In this document: piece by piece, positions 11,112 to 23,358 of the stretch | Layout of the letters: every line of letters begins with the position of its first letter | Position numbering within the stretch: the stretch's first letter is position 1 | Assembly (NCBI GenBank): GCA_023374045.1 | Contig: CM041782.1 | Location: 191,164,925-191,228,924 of the forward strand | Source of the DNA: Limonium bicolor | Taxonomy: Eukaryota; Streptophyta; Magnoliopsida; Caryophyllales; Plumbaginaceae | Length of the DNA stretch: 64,000 bases | Direction of reading: 5' to 3' | Program-made: the position numbers and the translations under genes | The notes under the pieces: generated by a model | What the model saw: the letters and a program-made list of their open reading frames with translations, nothing else | What the model was told of the DNA's origin: nothing | The model's database searches: none

Positions 11112-14100
11112 ATGGTTAAAACTCGTTCTGAAGGCAATCCCGAATTTGAGCTTGAACTTGAGATATAGCGACTTGCTAGAAGAAGTCATCAGGGATTAGT
11201 ACTGGAGACTGCTGTTGAGCCTGAACTGTTTTTCAAGGACTCACCAGGTGATACATTTGTTCCAGAGGAAGAGTATATTATGGACGGTATCAGCCGAGAA
11301 AGAAGGATGAATGACTACACTCGTCCGAATGTGAAGGGACTCACATCACCAATAGTAATCCCTGCACTACCGGAAGGGGTAGAATGGCAATTCAAGACCC
11401 ATTACGTCACGATGGTCCTGAATGCTCCACAGTTCAGTGGAACAGTTACTGAAGACCCAAATGTTCATCTTACATCTTTCCCGCGATTGGTTGGAGCATG
11501 TTCAACACCAGCCTCTCAGGAGGTAGCCAGGCTAACCTTGTTTCCTTTTTCACTCAGGGACAGAGCTGTGGAGTGGCTGAACACCCTATCTCCAAACAGC
11601 ATCACTTCTTGGAGTGAGCTGGCAAATGTGTTCCTAGCAAAGTACTTTCCACCGTCCCGAATGCTGTCAGTGAGAGGTGAGATCACGAACTTCAAACAGT
11701 ATAGTGGTGAAACTCTTTCTGAAGCATGGGTGCGATTCAACGGAATTGTAAGAAGAGTACCACATCATGGTCTGGGAGTTGTATTGAAATCATTCTATAA
11801 GGATCTAGACCCCCAGAGCCGTCTATTAGTTGACACCTGTGCAGGAGGAAGTCTTATGGAGCATCCAATCACCAGGATAAAGGAGTTATTGGAAACTCTT
11901 TCCAATTCAGCTAACCAATGGGGAGGTGCTAGAGCTGTTACTGAGATCTTTCCAAAGAAGAATGCAGGAATTTATGAGGTAGACTCGAATACCCTCTTAG
12001 CTGCTAAGATGGATAGCATTTCTAAGTAGTTTGAGAAGATGTGCACATTGATGAACCCAAAATCAAACGCATCGGCTATCACTGATTCATTCCCTCAATG
12101 TGAGTACTGTGGTAGAAGTTCAAACTTGTGTCAGTGTACACCTCAACCAAGTGAAGAGGTGAATTACCTGGGGAACAGACAAGGAAATTTCTATAACAAC
12201 CAAAACAATCAAGGATATTAGCAGCAAAGGTTTCAGAGCAACAACTACAATCAGAAGGCACCACAACAATATAATCAGTCTTTTCAGAGACCCCCTCAGA
12301 ATCAACAGATGCAAGGTCAAGGAGCTAGTAGTTCCTCAAACTTGGAAGCTATGATGAGCGAATTCATTGCATCAACAAAAGCCAGATTCAATGAGCAAGA
12401 TGAAATCAACAACAACCAAAAGGAATTCATGCAAGAACAAAAGGCTTACAATAAGTGAATGGAAACTCAATTGGCTCAGATTAATCAGAAGCTTTCAGAG
12501 AGACCTGCAGGGTCTTTACCTAGTCAACCAGAGATGAATCCAAGAGAGTATGCTAAAGCAATAAACTTGAGAAGTGGTAGACAGCTTGATCACCCGATCC
12601 CTGAAGCTGTGGATACTCCCAATCAACCAGATAAAGAAAATGATGCTGGTCAAGAGGTTGAGATTGTTGAGCAACCAAGGTTGGAAAATGTGCCGGCTAG
12701 AAAACCTAAATAGTCAGAGAATGAGACATCAAACAAATCTACCCACAGTCCCAAACCATCACAGAGAGCAGCTATTGAGTTGCCCATTCTGTTCCCGAAC
12801 AGACTAACGAAGAAAGACCTTGATGAGCAGTTCGGTAAGTTTTTGAGCATCTTTAAGAAACTAACCATAAATGTTCCTTTTGCAGATACGTTAAAGCAAA
12901 TGCTCATCTATGCGAAATTCATGAAGGACATCCTCTCGAATAGAAGGTCATTGATAGAAAAGGAAACGGTCCAGCTGACATAGAGAGTTTCTACTGTGCT
13001 CACTAAAAAGCTTCCCCCGAAGCTCGATGATCCAGGTCTCCCAATCATCCCATGTTCTATAGGTAATATCGACTGTGGTAAGGGACTCCGTGATTTGGGA
13101 GCTAGCATTAATCTGATGCCCTTATCCATGTATCTTAAGCTTGGATTAGGGGAATGTGACCCTACTCGTATTACTTTACAGTTAGCAGATAGATCCATCA
13201 TTTTCCCGAAGGGTGTAGTTAGAGATTTGGTTGTTTCTGTTGGTACTTTTGTTTTTCCTGCTGATTTTGTGATTCTAGATATGGAGGAAGACACGGAAGT
13301 ACCATTAATTCTTGGACACCCTTTCATGCGAACAACGAGAACCCTCATTGATGTTGAGGGTGGTAAAATTATTTTGAGAATGCATGATGAGCAGCTGGTT
13401 TTTGATATGTCCAAGGTTACTAAACATCCTTCTGACGTGCATGCCTATTTCAGTCTAGATGCTATTGATTCTTTGATGCAGGAATATATTTTTGGTCCAG
13501 CTGAATTAGATGAGTTAGAAAAGTGCTTAATTAATTCTTTCAATGGAGCTCATAAAGATCCAGAGATTGCTGAGGTTGCATTCCATTTATCAGCTGGCAG
13601 GCCATTTCGCAGGGGTGCTCATGTGGAGAATGAGAGATTAGAGCGAGAACCTAAGGAGTTGATTCCTTCCATCAGAGCCCCACCCACCTTAGAGCTGAAA
13701 CCTCTTCCTAGTCATTTGAAATATATCTCTTTAGTTGAGCCCTCTGGTTTACTTGTTATTATCTCTGCAAATCTAACACATACGCAGGAGGAGCAACTTG
13801 TACAGGTACTCAGGAAGAACAAGTAAGCAATTGGGTGGTCTATCGCTGATATCAAGGGGATATCAGGAAATTTCTACACCCACCGCATACACTTGGAGGA
13901 AAACTGCAAGCCAATGGTTCAACCTCAACGACGCTTGAATCCTAACATGAAAGAAGTGGTCAAGAATGAGGTAATCAAGCTTCTGGACGCTGGTATTATC
14001 TATGCTATTTCAGATAGCGAATGGGTAAGTCCTACACAGGTAGTACTAAAGAAAAGGGGATTTACTGTAGTCCCCAATGATAAAGGTGAACTAGTTCCTC

Positions 14101-15509
14101 AAAGAACCATCACAGGACATAGGGTATGTATTGATTACAGGAAATTGAATGCTGCCACTAGGAAAGATCATTTTCCTCTTCCATTCATTGACCAAATGTT
14201 AGAGAAGCTTTCAGGGCATCAATATTATTGTTTCTTGGATGGATATTCTGGTTATTTTCAGATTCCTATTGCTCTAGAGGACCAGGAGAAGACCACGTTT
14301 ACATGCCCCTATGGAACATATGCCTACCAACGCATGCCTTTTGGATTGTGCAATGCGCCAGCTACCTTCCAGCGATGCATGACTGCTATATTTTCTGATT
14401 ATCTTGAGAAGTGCATCGAGGTATTTATGGATGATTTCTCTGTGTTTGGACTAACGTTCGATTCATGTTTAGAAAATTTAGATCAAATTCTAGCTAGGTG
14501 CAGAGAGACACACCTAGTGCTGAACTGGGAGAAGTGCCACTTCATGGTGCAAGAGGGCATTGTGTTGGGTCAAAAGATATCGAGTAAAGGCATTGAGGTA
14601 GATAAAGCCAAAATTGAGGTCATTGAGAAGCTACCACCGCCAGCCTCTGTAAAAGATGTTAGGAGTTTCCTGGGTAACGCAGGGTTCTATAGAAGATTCA
14701 TAAAAGACTTTTTGAAGAAATCTAAACCTCTGTGTGATTTGCTAATGAAGGATGAAAAGTTTGAGTTTACGCAGGTGTGCCTTGATGCATTCAACACGAT
14801 AAAGGAAAAGTTGGTGACTGCCCCTGTTGTCGTTGCTCCTGATTGGTCCTTAACCTTCAAGATCATGTGTGATGCGAGCGATTTTGCTGTGGGAGCAGTC
14901 CTAGGTCAAAGGCATGAGAAGGTGTTGCGAGTTGTTTATTATGCCAGCAAGACGCTCAATGACGCCTAGAAAAACTATGCCACCACAGAGAAGGAGCTGT
15001 TGGCCATTATTTTTGCTTGTGATAAGTTCAGACCATACATCATCGGGAGCAAAGTCATCATACATACTGATCATTCTGCTTTGAGGTATTTGTTTCAGAA
15101 AGCTGATGCTAAGCCCCGGTTGATCAGATGGATACTACTCTTACAGGAGTTCGACATTGAGGTGAAAGACAAGCCAGGGGTGTAGAACGGAGTTGCTGAT
15201 CATTTATCATGGATGCAAGTTCCTGATAACGGTGTACCAATAAATGAATATTTTCCTCATGAGCTGGTGTATGCAATTGGTTTTAAGGAGGACCCTTGGT
15301 ATGCCGACATTGCAAATTACCTTGCTAAGCAGATTTTGCCACAAGAGATGTCCTATCAGCAGCGGAAGAAATTATTTTCTAATGTTAAGCAATACCGGTG
15401 GGATGATCCATTCCTATTCAAGGTTTATGGAGATGGAATTATTCGTCGGTGTGTCCCGGAGACTGAGACACGTGACATCCTTGTCCACTGTCATTCAAGA
15501 GAACAAATA
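11112..15509 (+). pseudogene. Athila gag-pol, one frame with nine nonsense codons, truncated in integrase
   Basis: One reading frame runs from the ATG at 11112 to the truncation without a single frameshift. It is interrupted only by stops at about 11163, 12027, 12219, 12456, 12711, 12981, 13824, 14967 and 15183. Gag spans about 11280-12700 (QFSGTVTEDPNVHL, FPFSLRDRAVEWL). The aspartic protease is near 13090 (LRDLGASINLMPLS). The reverse transcriptase is at 13893-14600 with VCIDYRKLNAAT and the catalytic FMDD near 14427. RNase H is at about 14860-15190 ([19 protein letters not shown]). Integrase begins near 15400 and is lost after its first histidines at 15505, where LTR sequence starts. Most stops look like CAG to TAG or TGG to TGA changes. 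The env-like region of some Athila elements is absent. Confidence 0.85.
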
Positions 15510-16413
15510 TAGGAAAACTCCTTGGAAATGAAGATTTTACATCATAAGGATTACCACGCAACAAACGGGGAACAAATCAGGAGAAGAGACGTAAATATTG
15601 GTCACGTCCGGGTCAAGATGGCCGGACGCAAATCCGGACGTCACATGTCCGGATCCGGATATAAGCCGGACGTGACCCGAGATCCAGCTCCAAAAGTTCC
15701 GTGTCTTGTCCGGATCCGGACACAGATCCGGACATAACCAGAGATTTAGATCTAAAAATTATATCTCACATCCAGATCCGGACACAGATCCAGATGTCAC
15801 ACAGAGACGAAAAATAAAAATGCAATCGCGCTGATAATCAGGCTTTTGGCGCAATTATCAGCCGAATGCACTAGTTAAGCCCATCCTCAATTTGTTTAGC
15901 CTACGCCCATGCTCTTACCCAACTCACCACTAACTGATGTTTTATTTCTGAAGCCTATATAAACTCTCCTCCTGCTTCCATTTCAATTCGTACCAGACGC
16001 TCCAGTCTAAACATTACACTCTCATCCTCTCCTTCCATATTACATGCTCATCCACGATAAACCCTTCATCTCCATTCACAAACCTTTCTCCGTAACTCTT
16101 CTCCCTCACTCTAGAGAGAAGTAGTAAACCAGAATTTCCTTTATCAAACAAAAATCAAATCAATTATTTACCTGTTATTTATTGTTTATTGAACTCCTTT
16201 ACAACATTTACCATCACATACAAAAACCCTCAATCTCCTGTTACTTTTATATTATTCTTGTTTTGTGTGTAAGTAGAAATTAAACTAGACACTGCCTCCT
16301 TTGGTTCGATACTCAGGGAATACTCCGAGATTTAAACTTGCTATAATCGACCGGTACACTTGCCGTTAGGTTAAACCCCCAACAACAATTTACCGTTAGG
16401 TTTTTGTCCAACA
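15506..16413 (+). mobile_element. Athila 3' LTR, 5' truncated and internally deleted
   Basis: It matches the left LTR from AAATATAGGAAAA onward, but begins directly after integrase coding sequence without a polypurine tract, so a deletion joins the two. A second deletion of about 620 bases removes the part corresponding to 9990-10600 of the left LTR (junction near 16112, CTCCCTCACT to CTAGAGAGAAG). It ends at 16413 in TCCAACA. Confidence 0.8.
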
Positions 16414-18988
16414 GCGTATTCATTAACTGTACTTGTTAGTTGGCCACCTGGCCCTTATCCTTTAAACCAACCAATTAAACTGTTCCAATTAAATTCCACC
16501 TCAGGCCTCATGTTAAGACAACCCTTAATGACTTAATAATGGACAGTAGTCCCCTGGGTCCCAATGGAACCGTTACCAGCTGACCTTATGGCCCTGGATA
16601 ATATATTTGACCGATTCGGTCGAACCTGTGCACCAACGGTAGTGCCCTCCGCCATCGTCGAATGTGGATAATGGATTCCCTTGAGTGACTCCCCATAGAA
16701 GTCCCTCGTAGTGATCACGATGCGCAACCAGAAAGTTGAAACAGTCTGGATTCCACTCTTTATAAGTTATCCCTTTAGTCAGTAATACAATATCCAATCC
16801 TTGAGTTAAGACTATAACAGTTAACCATTAGTTAGGTTCAATAATACCTAAAGGTCAGTTAGTCTTGTTCCAGTTTAGATGTATAAACTTCCAGTCATAA
16901 GACGTTCGCGTAAAATAGAACGTAACAGTGTCGAGCAATACAGTATACAACATCATATACATAAATCACAAATATCGCTCTTAATAACTAAACACACAAC
17001 GTCTGGACCATAGGAAAATCCTTATGACATTCAGACCATACAATTAACATACCGTTCACCGTGTAACTTGCTAGCTTGACAGTTCACGCCTTAATAGTTT
17101 CTCCCCGTACGCTGTTATATTTACATGCAATACCGGGTAATATTAATACAACTGTTCACTAAGTATTACAGTACTGTCACTATAGACCTAATACTCGTAG
17201 TATAATAACCTCGTATGTTCTTTATTTCCCCCTGTTATTTTACAGTGATTCGAGGTAGTTTATCAGTCCATTATTTTGTATAATAACTACATGTGATAAT
17301 GAATTTCCATTGTGTTGTATATCTTTATTTCATTAATCATATGCTCATAATTATCTTCACTTATTCCATATATCAATATCCTTTGGTTATTTTTATTATA
17401 ACCACAATTATTTTATAAACTTTACATTATACTCCATAATATACCATAATACATTATACTTCTTAGTTTTAATTCCTTTCTTTATTAAATTTCAAACGAA
17501 CCTTATTAATTCGGTAATTACATAATGAACACATTAACTTTTATAAATTACCAAATGACCACATATATTTTCGATCTTTACAAATTTAATATACTAACTT
17601 TTATAAATTACAAATTAATCCCATAACTCACAGTTTTCCACATATATTTTCTATTTTCACATTTTAACCCCAAAACTTTATATAAGTTACATATTAACTT
17701 ATAAACTATAGTTTTAATATTTGATTTCCTAAAATAACCGAAATGACCCATATACTTTTATAAATTATGAATTCGACCCTTATTCAATTCGGTTCCACAC
17801 TTATATTTTCATAGATTACATATTCACCCCAAAACTTTTATAAACTTAATATTTTATGTCATAAATCATTATAATCCAAAGTTTTTGGTCAACACTTTGA
17901 CCAAGGCTTAATTTCATAATTAATACTTTAATATAACCAGAAAAACATATCTAATCTTGGTTATACACTAAACTTTCCATAAATTACAAAATAGCCCCAA
18001 AACTTTATAAAATGTTATTTTAACACTTAAACACTTGTTTAAATTCACCAAAATTCATAATATTAATTCCCACTTTATATTATATCATAATTATGCCAAA
18101 TAACTCCATAAACTCTCGGCAATTATAATTTGTACCCTTTACTTTTCAAAATTTACATTTTAGCCACATAACTTATTAAACTAGCCATTTAAATACTTGT
18201 AGCTATTTTTAATGTTCCCAAAATTTATAATATAAGCTAATATACTTATATACTTCAAAAATCACCAAATGAACCATATTATCCTCGGCTTTGATTTTAT
18301 TTTACCATATGGTTTTAAAACTTGATTTATACTTTATAATAAGTGTATATAAATGTATATAAGCCATATAACACTTCTAAAAATTATGTTAATGACTTAG
18401 AATGATTATAAACTAAAAATAGAACATTTTGTCCCTAGACAATTTGGCCTAAACAAATATGTATCCTAAATAATTTTTATGACACAATTTTATACCTTAA
18501 GGTAATAACCTTACCTTATATGTTATAAATTATTTTCCTTGATATTATAACCCAATATTTTTGACCTTAATATTACTAAGGCTTATACATAATTTTTATA
18601 CCAAAGTTTGAAGCTTAAATCAAACTTAAACTTAATAAACCTTAGTTATAGAAACTTACTCCTTAAATCAAGATAATTCTTGTACTTGATTTCTCCTTGA
18701 ATTCCAAGCTCCTCCAAAGGTTTCTAGATGAGGTATTTTTGGCCTCCATGTACAAGTTTAGGAGATCCATGTGTTAGACTTCTAACAAGAATTTATAAGT
18801 AATGTTTGGAGTAGTTCTACAAGAGTTTACCTTAGGTATTTTTCAAGGGATTTTCGGTATTCCTTGGGATGATTGTAGATCTAAATTCCCTTCATGAAAT
18901 GATGAAGAGAATATAGGTTTAGAAGCTCTGAATTTTCGGACATAGCTTAAGGAATTCACTTAGGATTTTCAACATGAAAATATACCTT
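16414..18988 (-). mobile_element. Middle segment of the nested minus-strand LTR
   Basis: It continues the LTR that begins at 8629. The reverse complement of the conserved GGTGAACGGTA motif is at 17049-17060. An AT-rich array follows (17480-18260), then leader-like sequence up to the insertion site of E1 at 18994. No gene is present. Confidence 0.6.
17480..18260. repeat. AT-rich degenerate tandem repeat (TTTATAAATTAC-type)
   Basis: Variants of CCCAAAACTTTTATAAATTACATATT recur roughly every 40-70 bases with heavy divergence. In minus-strand LTR orientation the array lies just upstream of the GGTGAACGGTA motif, the same relative position as the GC-rich arrays in the E1, E2 and 5316-8628 LTRs. 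Confidence 0.55.
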
Positions 18989-18993
18989 AACTT
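18989..18993. repeat. Target site duplication of E1 (AACTT), left
   Basis: AACTT directly before TGAAATACCCC; the same five bases follow the right LTR at 33447-33451. Confidence 0.9.
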
Positions 18994-19471
18994 TGAAATA
19001 CCCCAAACTTAGATATGGTGTTTAAATGATAAACTAAGATATAAGGAGGCTAAATAATGCCTTAGAAACATTAAGAAACGTTTCTAATCAAAGAAAATAT
19101 AAGGAAACACCAAAAGAGCAGTTTAAGCAAAACGTGCTCTAAGCTTGGAGAGATATGGGAGAGTACCCAAATATTGTCCCAAGACCTTAGTATATCCTAA
19201 TGGTCATTTTAAGTCAATTACCAAAGAAAACCAAGCTTGAAAACAAGTTAAAACACAAAATGTGCTTTAAGGAGTCTTAAAGCACGTTTTTGAAAAATTG
19301 TCTTGTAAATGAGTTTTGAATGGCTAAATGTCCATCATTACTCTTTAATTAATATGTGTACTATATAGTATCACATTTGGAGGTCTATATTAATGGGAAA
19401 TCAAAAATTTCACAACAATGTGCCTTGTTTTTGATGATAGTGAATTTTTAAGCTAGTTTATAACATAAGTC

Positions 19472-19478
19472 TATATAA
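19472..19478 (+). promoter_or_regulatory. Putative TATA box of the E1 LTR
   Basis: TATATAA within GTCTATATAAGTGAG, about 480 bases into the LTR. The same sequence is in the right LTR near 29798. E2 has the weaker CAATATAAGTGAG at the matching place. If used, most of the 4.1 kb LTR would be transcribed R and U5. Confidence 0.55.
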
Positions 19479-21309
19479 GTGAGACATTTGGTCAATAAAG
19501 AATAAACTACCCTCATCACTAGAAGGGGGCCGGTTTCTTAAGGGTGAGTCACCACCTTTATGACTCATTAAGTGATTAAGGAAGCAAATAAGTCTTTTAA
19601 AGCCTAAAATACTATTCACCTTTCTACATAATATCTCACCTTTAGTGATTCTCTCTCCTCACTTCTTCATTGTTCCTTGTTCACACGGTTTTCTTGCTCT
19701 CTTTCTCTTCTCCATTAACGTGAAGCACCTCTCCATGCTAGCTCCATCTTCTCTTGCACACATCTTGCTCATTTAAGCTCCAAATCCAAACAAAATACAT
19801 ATTCTTCTTAGTTAGCTCAAGCTCCTCCTTTCTATCTTTTCAAAACTTCAAGAGCTCCATTTTGGTGCCAAGTCAAACCACCATTAGAGGAGGAAATTCA
19901 AGTTTGGAGACTCCATTGGCATCTCCATTCTCTTAAGGTAAAGAAAGTGTAAGAAAAACTAGGTTTCCACCATTTTCTTCACTTGACCGAGAATATATAC
20001 TCATGGGACTCCATGTTTATGCCTTGTTCTAGCTTGTTTCTACTCTTCAAAGGAGAGAGGAGGTCCTTCTTGCTTCACATCCAAGTTTGTCTTGAGAAAC
20101 CAAGGTAAAACAATCACATTAATACCTTAAAACATATTTTTAAACCTAGGGTTTGTTCCTTAGGGTTAATGTGTTATCTAGTACTCATTGGAGTCATTGG
20201 ATATTGGGTAGAACATTTGCAAGGAGAATCACATTGGTGACCGAGATTGAACAAAGAAAACCTAAGGAGAAAAGCTTGTAAGCTTGTGAGAAAACAAGGT
20301 AAATTGCTTACCTTAAGGTGTCTTGTTGTTTAAGGAATGAGATGTGGGTAAATGATGAGCTTAGTGTTTAGTTTATGTGTGGAAGGTGCTATTAAAACCT
20401 AGGAGAACAATGTCTATACTTGTGAACTTGTGACTAAGGAGCAAATGAGAAAGGAGATAGTTTAAGAATATAAAGGTGAAGTACAAGAAGCATTTTTATT
20501 TCAATGGGAGCCTTGTTGAGTGTATTCGCAGGTTGAAGGCATATATATGTGGAAATTCAGTGGTTAAGATTATTGTTATTTAAGGGCCTAAGTGCCAAGC
20601 ATTTTTAAGTTCAAGCGTTATATGATGATGGGTGAAGTTTTAGTGTAAATTGGGTGCTAAGGTGTTGTGATGAGAATTTGTGTGGTATTGGTTGTTTGAT
20701 GGAGAAAAACCATTTGTTAGGAAGTACTATATACTAGAGAACCCATGGCAAAATTTAAAGGAAGTTTAAGTGTTTAAGATATCCTAAGGGAATTTAAGAC
20801 TAAGAAGTACTAGGAATGTTCTATGGGTTGCCTTGATGAAAAAGGGTGAAGTTAAGATGTTTTAATGACTTATGATGACTTAGGTATCACCATGGAATAT
20901 TTAGGAATCAAAAATGTATTTGGGTATTTAGACTTAGGCAAATGTTGGTGTACATCTAGGAAGGAAATAATGTGATGATGATGGAAGTTTAGACTGTTAA
21001 GGAACTTTAAGTGAATGCTTAAAAGAGTTTAGATAAGTGAGAGATGCTTGGGAGATGATGTTATAGTGATGAGGAAGCATTGGCATAGAGGTTACATTAG
21101 GTGTGAACCACCACCTAGAAACCTAGTGAAAAACATTATAAGAAGTTGGCATTATTACAATGAAAATGCATAATGATCAAGGTGGATATTGGTGAGTGAT
21201 TTGATGGTTTTAGAGGAATGTTAAAGTGTATTTGAGGGACCTAAATGAGGTTGGAACATAATAGTATACATGGGAAGAGTTTGGAGTTGAAAGAACATAT
21301 TATAGAAGA

Positions 21310-21595
21310 ATCTGTAGTGGACCGACCCAGGGACCGACCCAGTTCTGGGTCGGTCGGACCTTGTTAACCCAGCAGAAATGTTTCGGTAATAGACCGACCC
21401 ATAAGGATGGGTCGGTCGGTGGTCGGTCGGGCAAGGTTTAACGAAGGAAAATGTCTCGGCAGAGGACCGACCCAGAGGGCTTTGGGTCGGTCGGTTTAGC
21501 TTTGGGTCGTCGGGGATTTCCAAAGGAGGGGAAAGTTTCGGTAATGGACCGACCCATAAGGTTGGGTCGGTCGGTGGGTCGGTCGACCCTTAACA
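21310..21595. repeat. E1 intra-LTR array: ACCGACCCA ... TGGGTCGGTCGG foldback units
   Basis: Four or five units of roughly 70 bases each contain GGACCGACCCA, a short spacer, and the reverse complement TGGGTCGGTCGG, separated by sequences like GTTTCGGTAATGG. A poly-A run follows. The right LTR has the same array at 31655-31912. ACCGAC or its complement GTCGGT occurs about eleven times. Confidence 0.9.
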
Positions 21596-23132
21596 CAAAA
21601 AAAAAAAAAGAAGAAATTTTAATTTCTAAGGATGTTAATTGGTAATAAAGTGTGCCATTAATAGGATGTTGATGATTAGGACCCTAAGAACTTAAGTAAT
21701 TAAGTTAAGAATATGTATAAACCTTAATGTTTAAAATTAAGTTATAAGGTTGAATGGCAATGGCCTAAGAGGGTATCGAATGGGGATTTATAGGGACTAA
21801 GTAAGTTAAGAAAGGTACAAATAACTAATGACCTAAAAATGAATGAATGTTCTAGGTTTGTGAGTTGGGACCCCGAAGAAGATTAGTCAAACACGATCGA
21901 CGGTGAACGGTACAATCCTTTTCGTGACCTGCTTGCTAACGAGGTGTCCCTCGGCTTGTGTGCTATCTGTTTATTTGCTATGACTAAACAAGATAAAGCA
22001 TGCAACCGGTTATATTGCTCTCGTTGCGATTGTGTTACATTTACACTAACCCGCGAAGCTTGAGATTGTTACTAACCAAGGTTAGTACCTATTGAGTTAA
22101 GGTTGAGAACTAAGTATCGTTGATTGTTGGTTTTACCCTTCAAGGTTTAACTAACACTTGGAAAATAAGGCTTTCACTAACCATAACTTGGGGTGGGAGT
22201 GAATCCGGAATGGTACCGGCACATGTTATTGGGGGAGGTCGGTATCTGAATCAGATCCCTTCCAAATAAGACTGGTCATTAGACTCGTCGCCTAGGGTCA
22301 ACAAATTGACCCGACCACCCGGGCTACTGTTCGAGGTGGGAGGCACATTAAGGAAGGCGTGGAGGGATCAAGCCTACATCCCTATTAAGTTAAGGAAGGT
22401 AGCTTATCGTCGGATAGTGCACTGCTACCGGCTAGGGTTAACCAGCCCTACAAAGATAAGCAACCAATTAAGGGCTAACCAATCTAATAGTGGAGAGGTT
22501 GGCAAGTATAAGTTTGAGATTAAGATTAAGGTAAATTAAGGAACTGAGGACTGAGGCAGGGGATTATTAACCCACTTGTTAAGGGAACGCTTGAGTCGTT
22601 CATTGGTTGTGAATTATAAATGTTCATCTGGTGGTTATTGTTATTGCACTTCATATTATGTTTGCATATGTAATCAATTTCCATGCTATCGACAATTAGT
22701 CGTCGTAGCCCCGTTAGCTTGGGGGCCATGAGAGGGTGTACCAGCATTCGTGCTGACCCCCCCTCGGGGGCTATTTTTACACTTGCAGGTAAGAGGCCCA
22801 TGAGGACGCACCACGAGAGTAGGAGCGGTTAGATTTAGGTTGGGACGTTTGTTTTGAGTTCGGGTTGCGCCTGTGCACCCGACTGTTCATATTAAAATGT
22901 TGTAAGTTTGAGATTATGATTGTGATACTAGTACTCGGATGGTCGTGGGATTGTGGATGTTATTGTTTTGAGCTGGATAATATTTGGTTAAGTATTGTAT
23001 ATATTAAGCCGGTATGTTCTAACGATCAGACCGTGGCAAGGTCCAAGTGTTGTATATTTCCGCTGCGATGTTCTCGATTAGGAGTTCAGATTGCGATAAC
23101 CACGATAGGCTTTGGATGGGGTGTTACAAAAG

Positions 23133-23144
23133 TGGTATCAGAGC
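23133..23144 (+). promoter_or_regulatory. E1 primer binding site, initiator tRNA-Met type
   Basis: TGGTATCAGAGC, four bases after the LTR end, is the usual primer site of plant chromoviruses. An untranslated leader of about 215 bases runs from here to the gag start. Confidence 0.93.
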
Positions 23145-23358
23145 GTAGTTACGCTCTGATCAAAAACCGGATATAAGTGACCATCGAGTTAGGATGTAAG
23201 TTAAGGAATAAGTATTGGGTTAAGGGTGTGAGAAGTTAGAGTGAGTAGAGTCAGATGACCACTAATAAGTGTGGATTGTCTTTACCGTCTACGGACGTTA
23301 TAAATTTACTAACCAAACGGTGGTGAATATGAATCTAATGTAAGTTGTGCTTGTTCAG

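Larger units (their letters stand above)
9373..16413 (+). mobile_element. Athila-type Ty3/gypsy retrotransposon, internally deleted
   Basis: The assignment rests on the primer site TGGCGCCGTTGCCGGGGA (tRNA-Asp type), the Athila-like Gag (FPFSLRDRAVEWL), and a pol with FMDD reverse transcriptase. The left LTR ends at 10901 and the right at 16413, both with TCCAACA. The element is much shorter than a complete Athila because sequence from the integrase start into the right LTR is gone, and the right LTR lacks about 620 bases. The exact left end is uncertain (TGTTAAATATAGG near 9373) and I find no convincing 5-base target duplication. Confidence 0.8.
18994..23128 (+). mobile_element. E1 5' LTR
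   Basis: The LTR is 4135 bases from TGAAATACCCC to GGGGTGTTACA. Landmarks are a TATA box (19472), a pyrimidine-rich leader (about 19610-19700), three AAG-GTAA donor-like sites (19938, 20105, 20299), a TTCGCAG acceptor-like site (20531), a palindromic array (21310-21595), a poly-A tract (21597), and the GACGGTGAACGGTA motif (21899). Open frames inside it, including those over the array, are chance. Confidence 0.93.

Noticed and set aside
12908..13414. 168-residue minus-strand frame opposite the Athila protease
   Set aside because: It is an antisense shadow of gag-pol with no domain of its own.
21221..21645. Open frames of 60-100 residues on both strands over the E1 and E2 arrays (also 31560-31911, 35903-36221, 46464-46700, 53743-53967)
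   Set aside because: They arise from GC-rich tandem repeats with no stops, change frame between LTR copies, and have no known domain.
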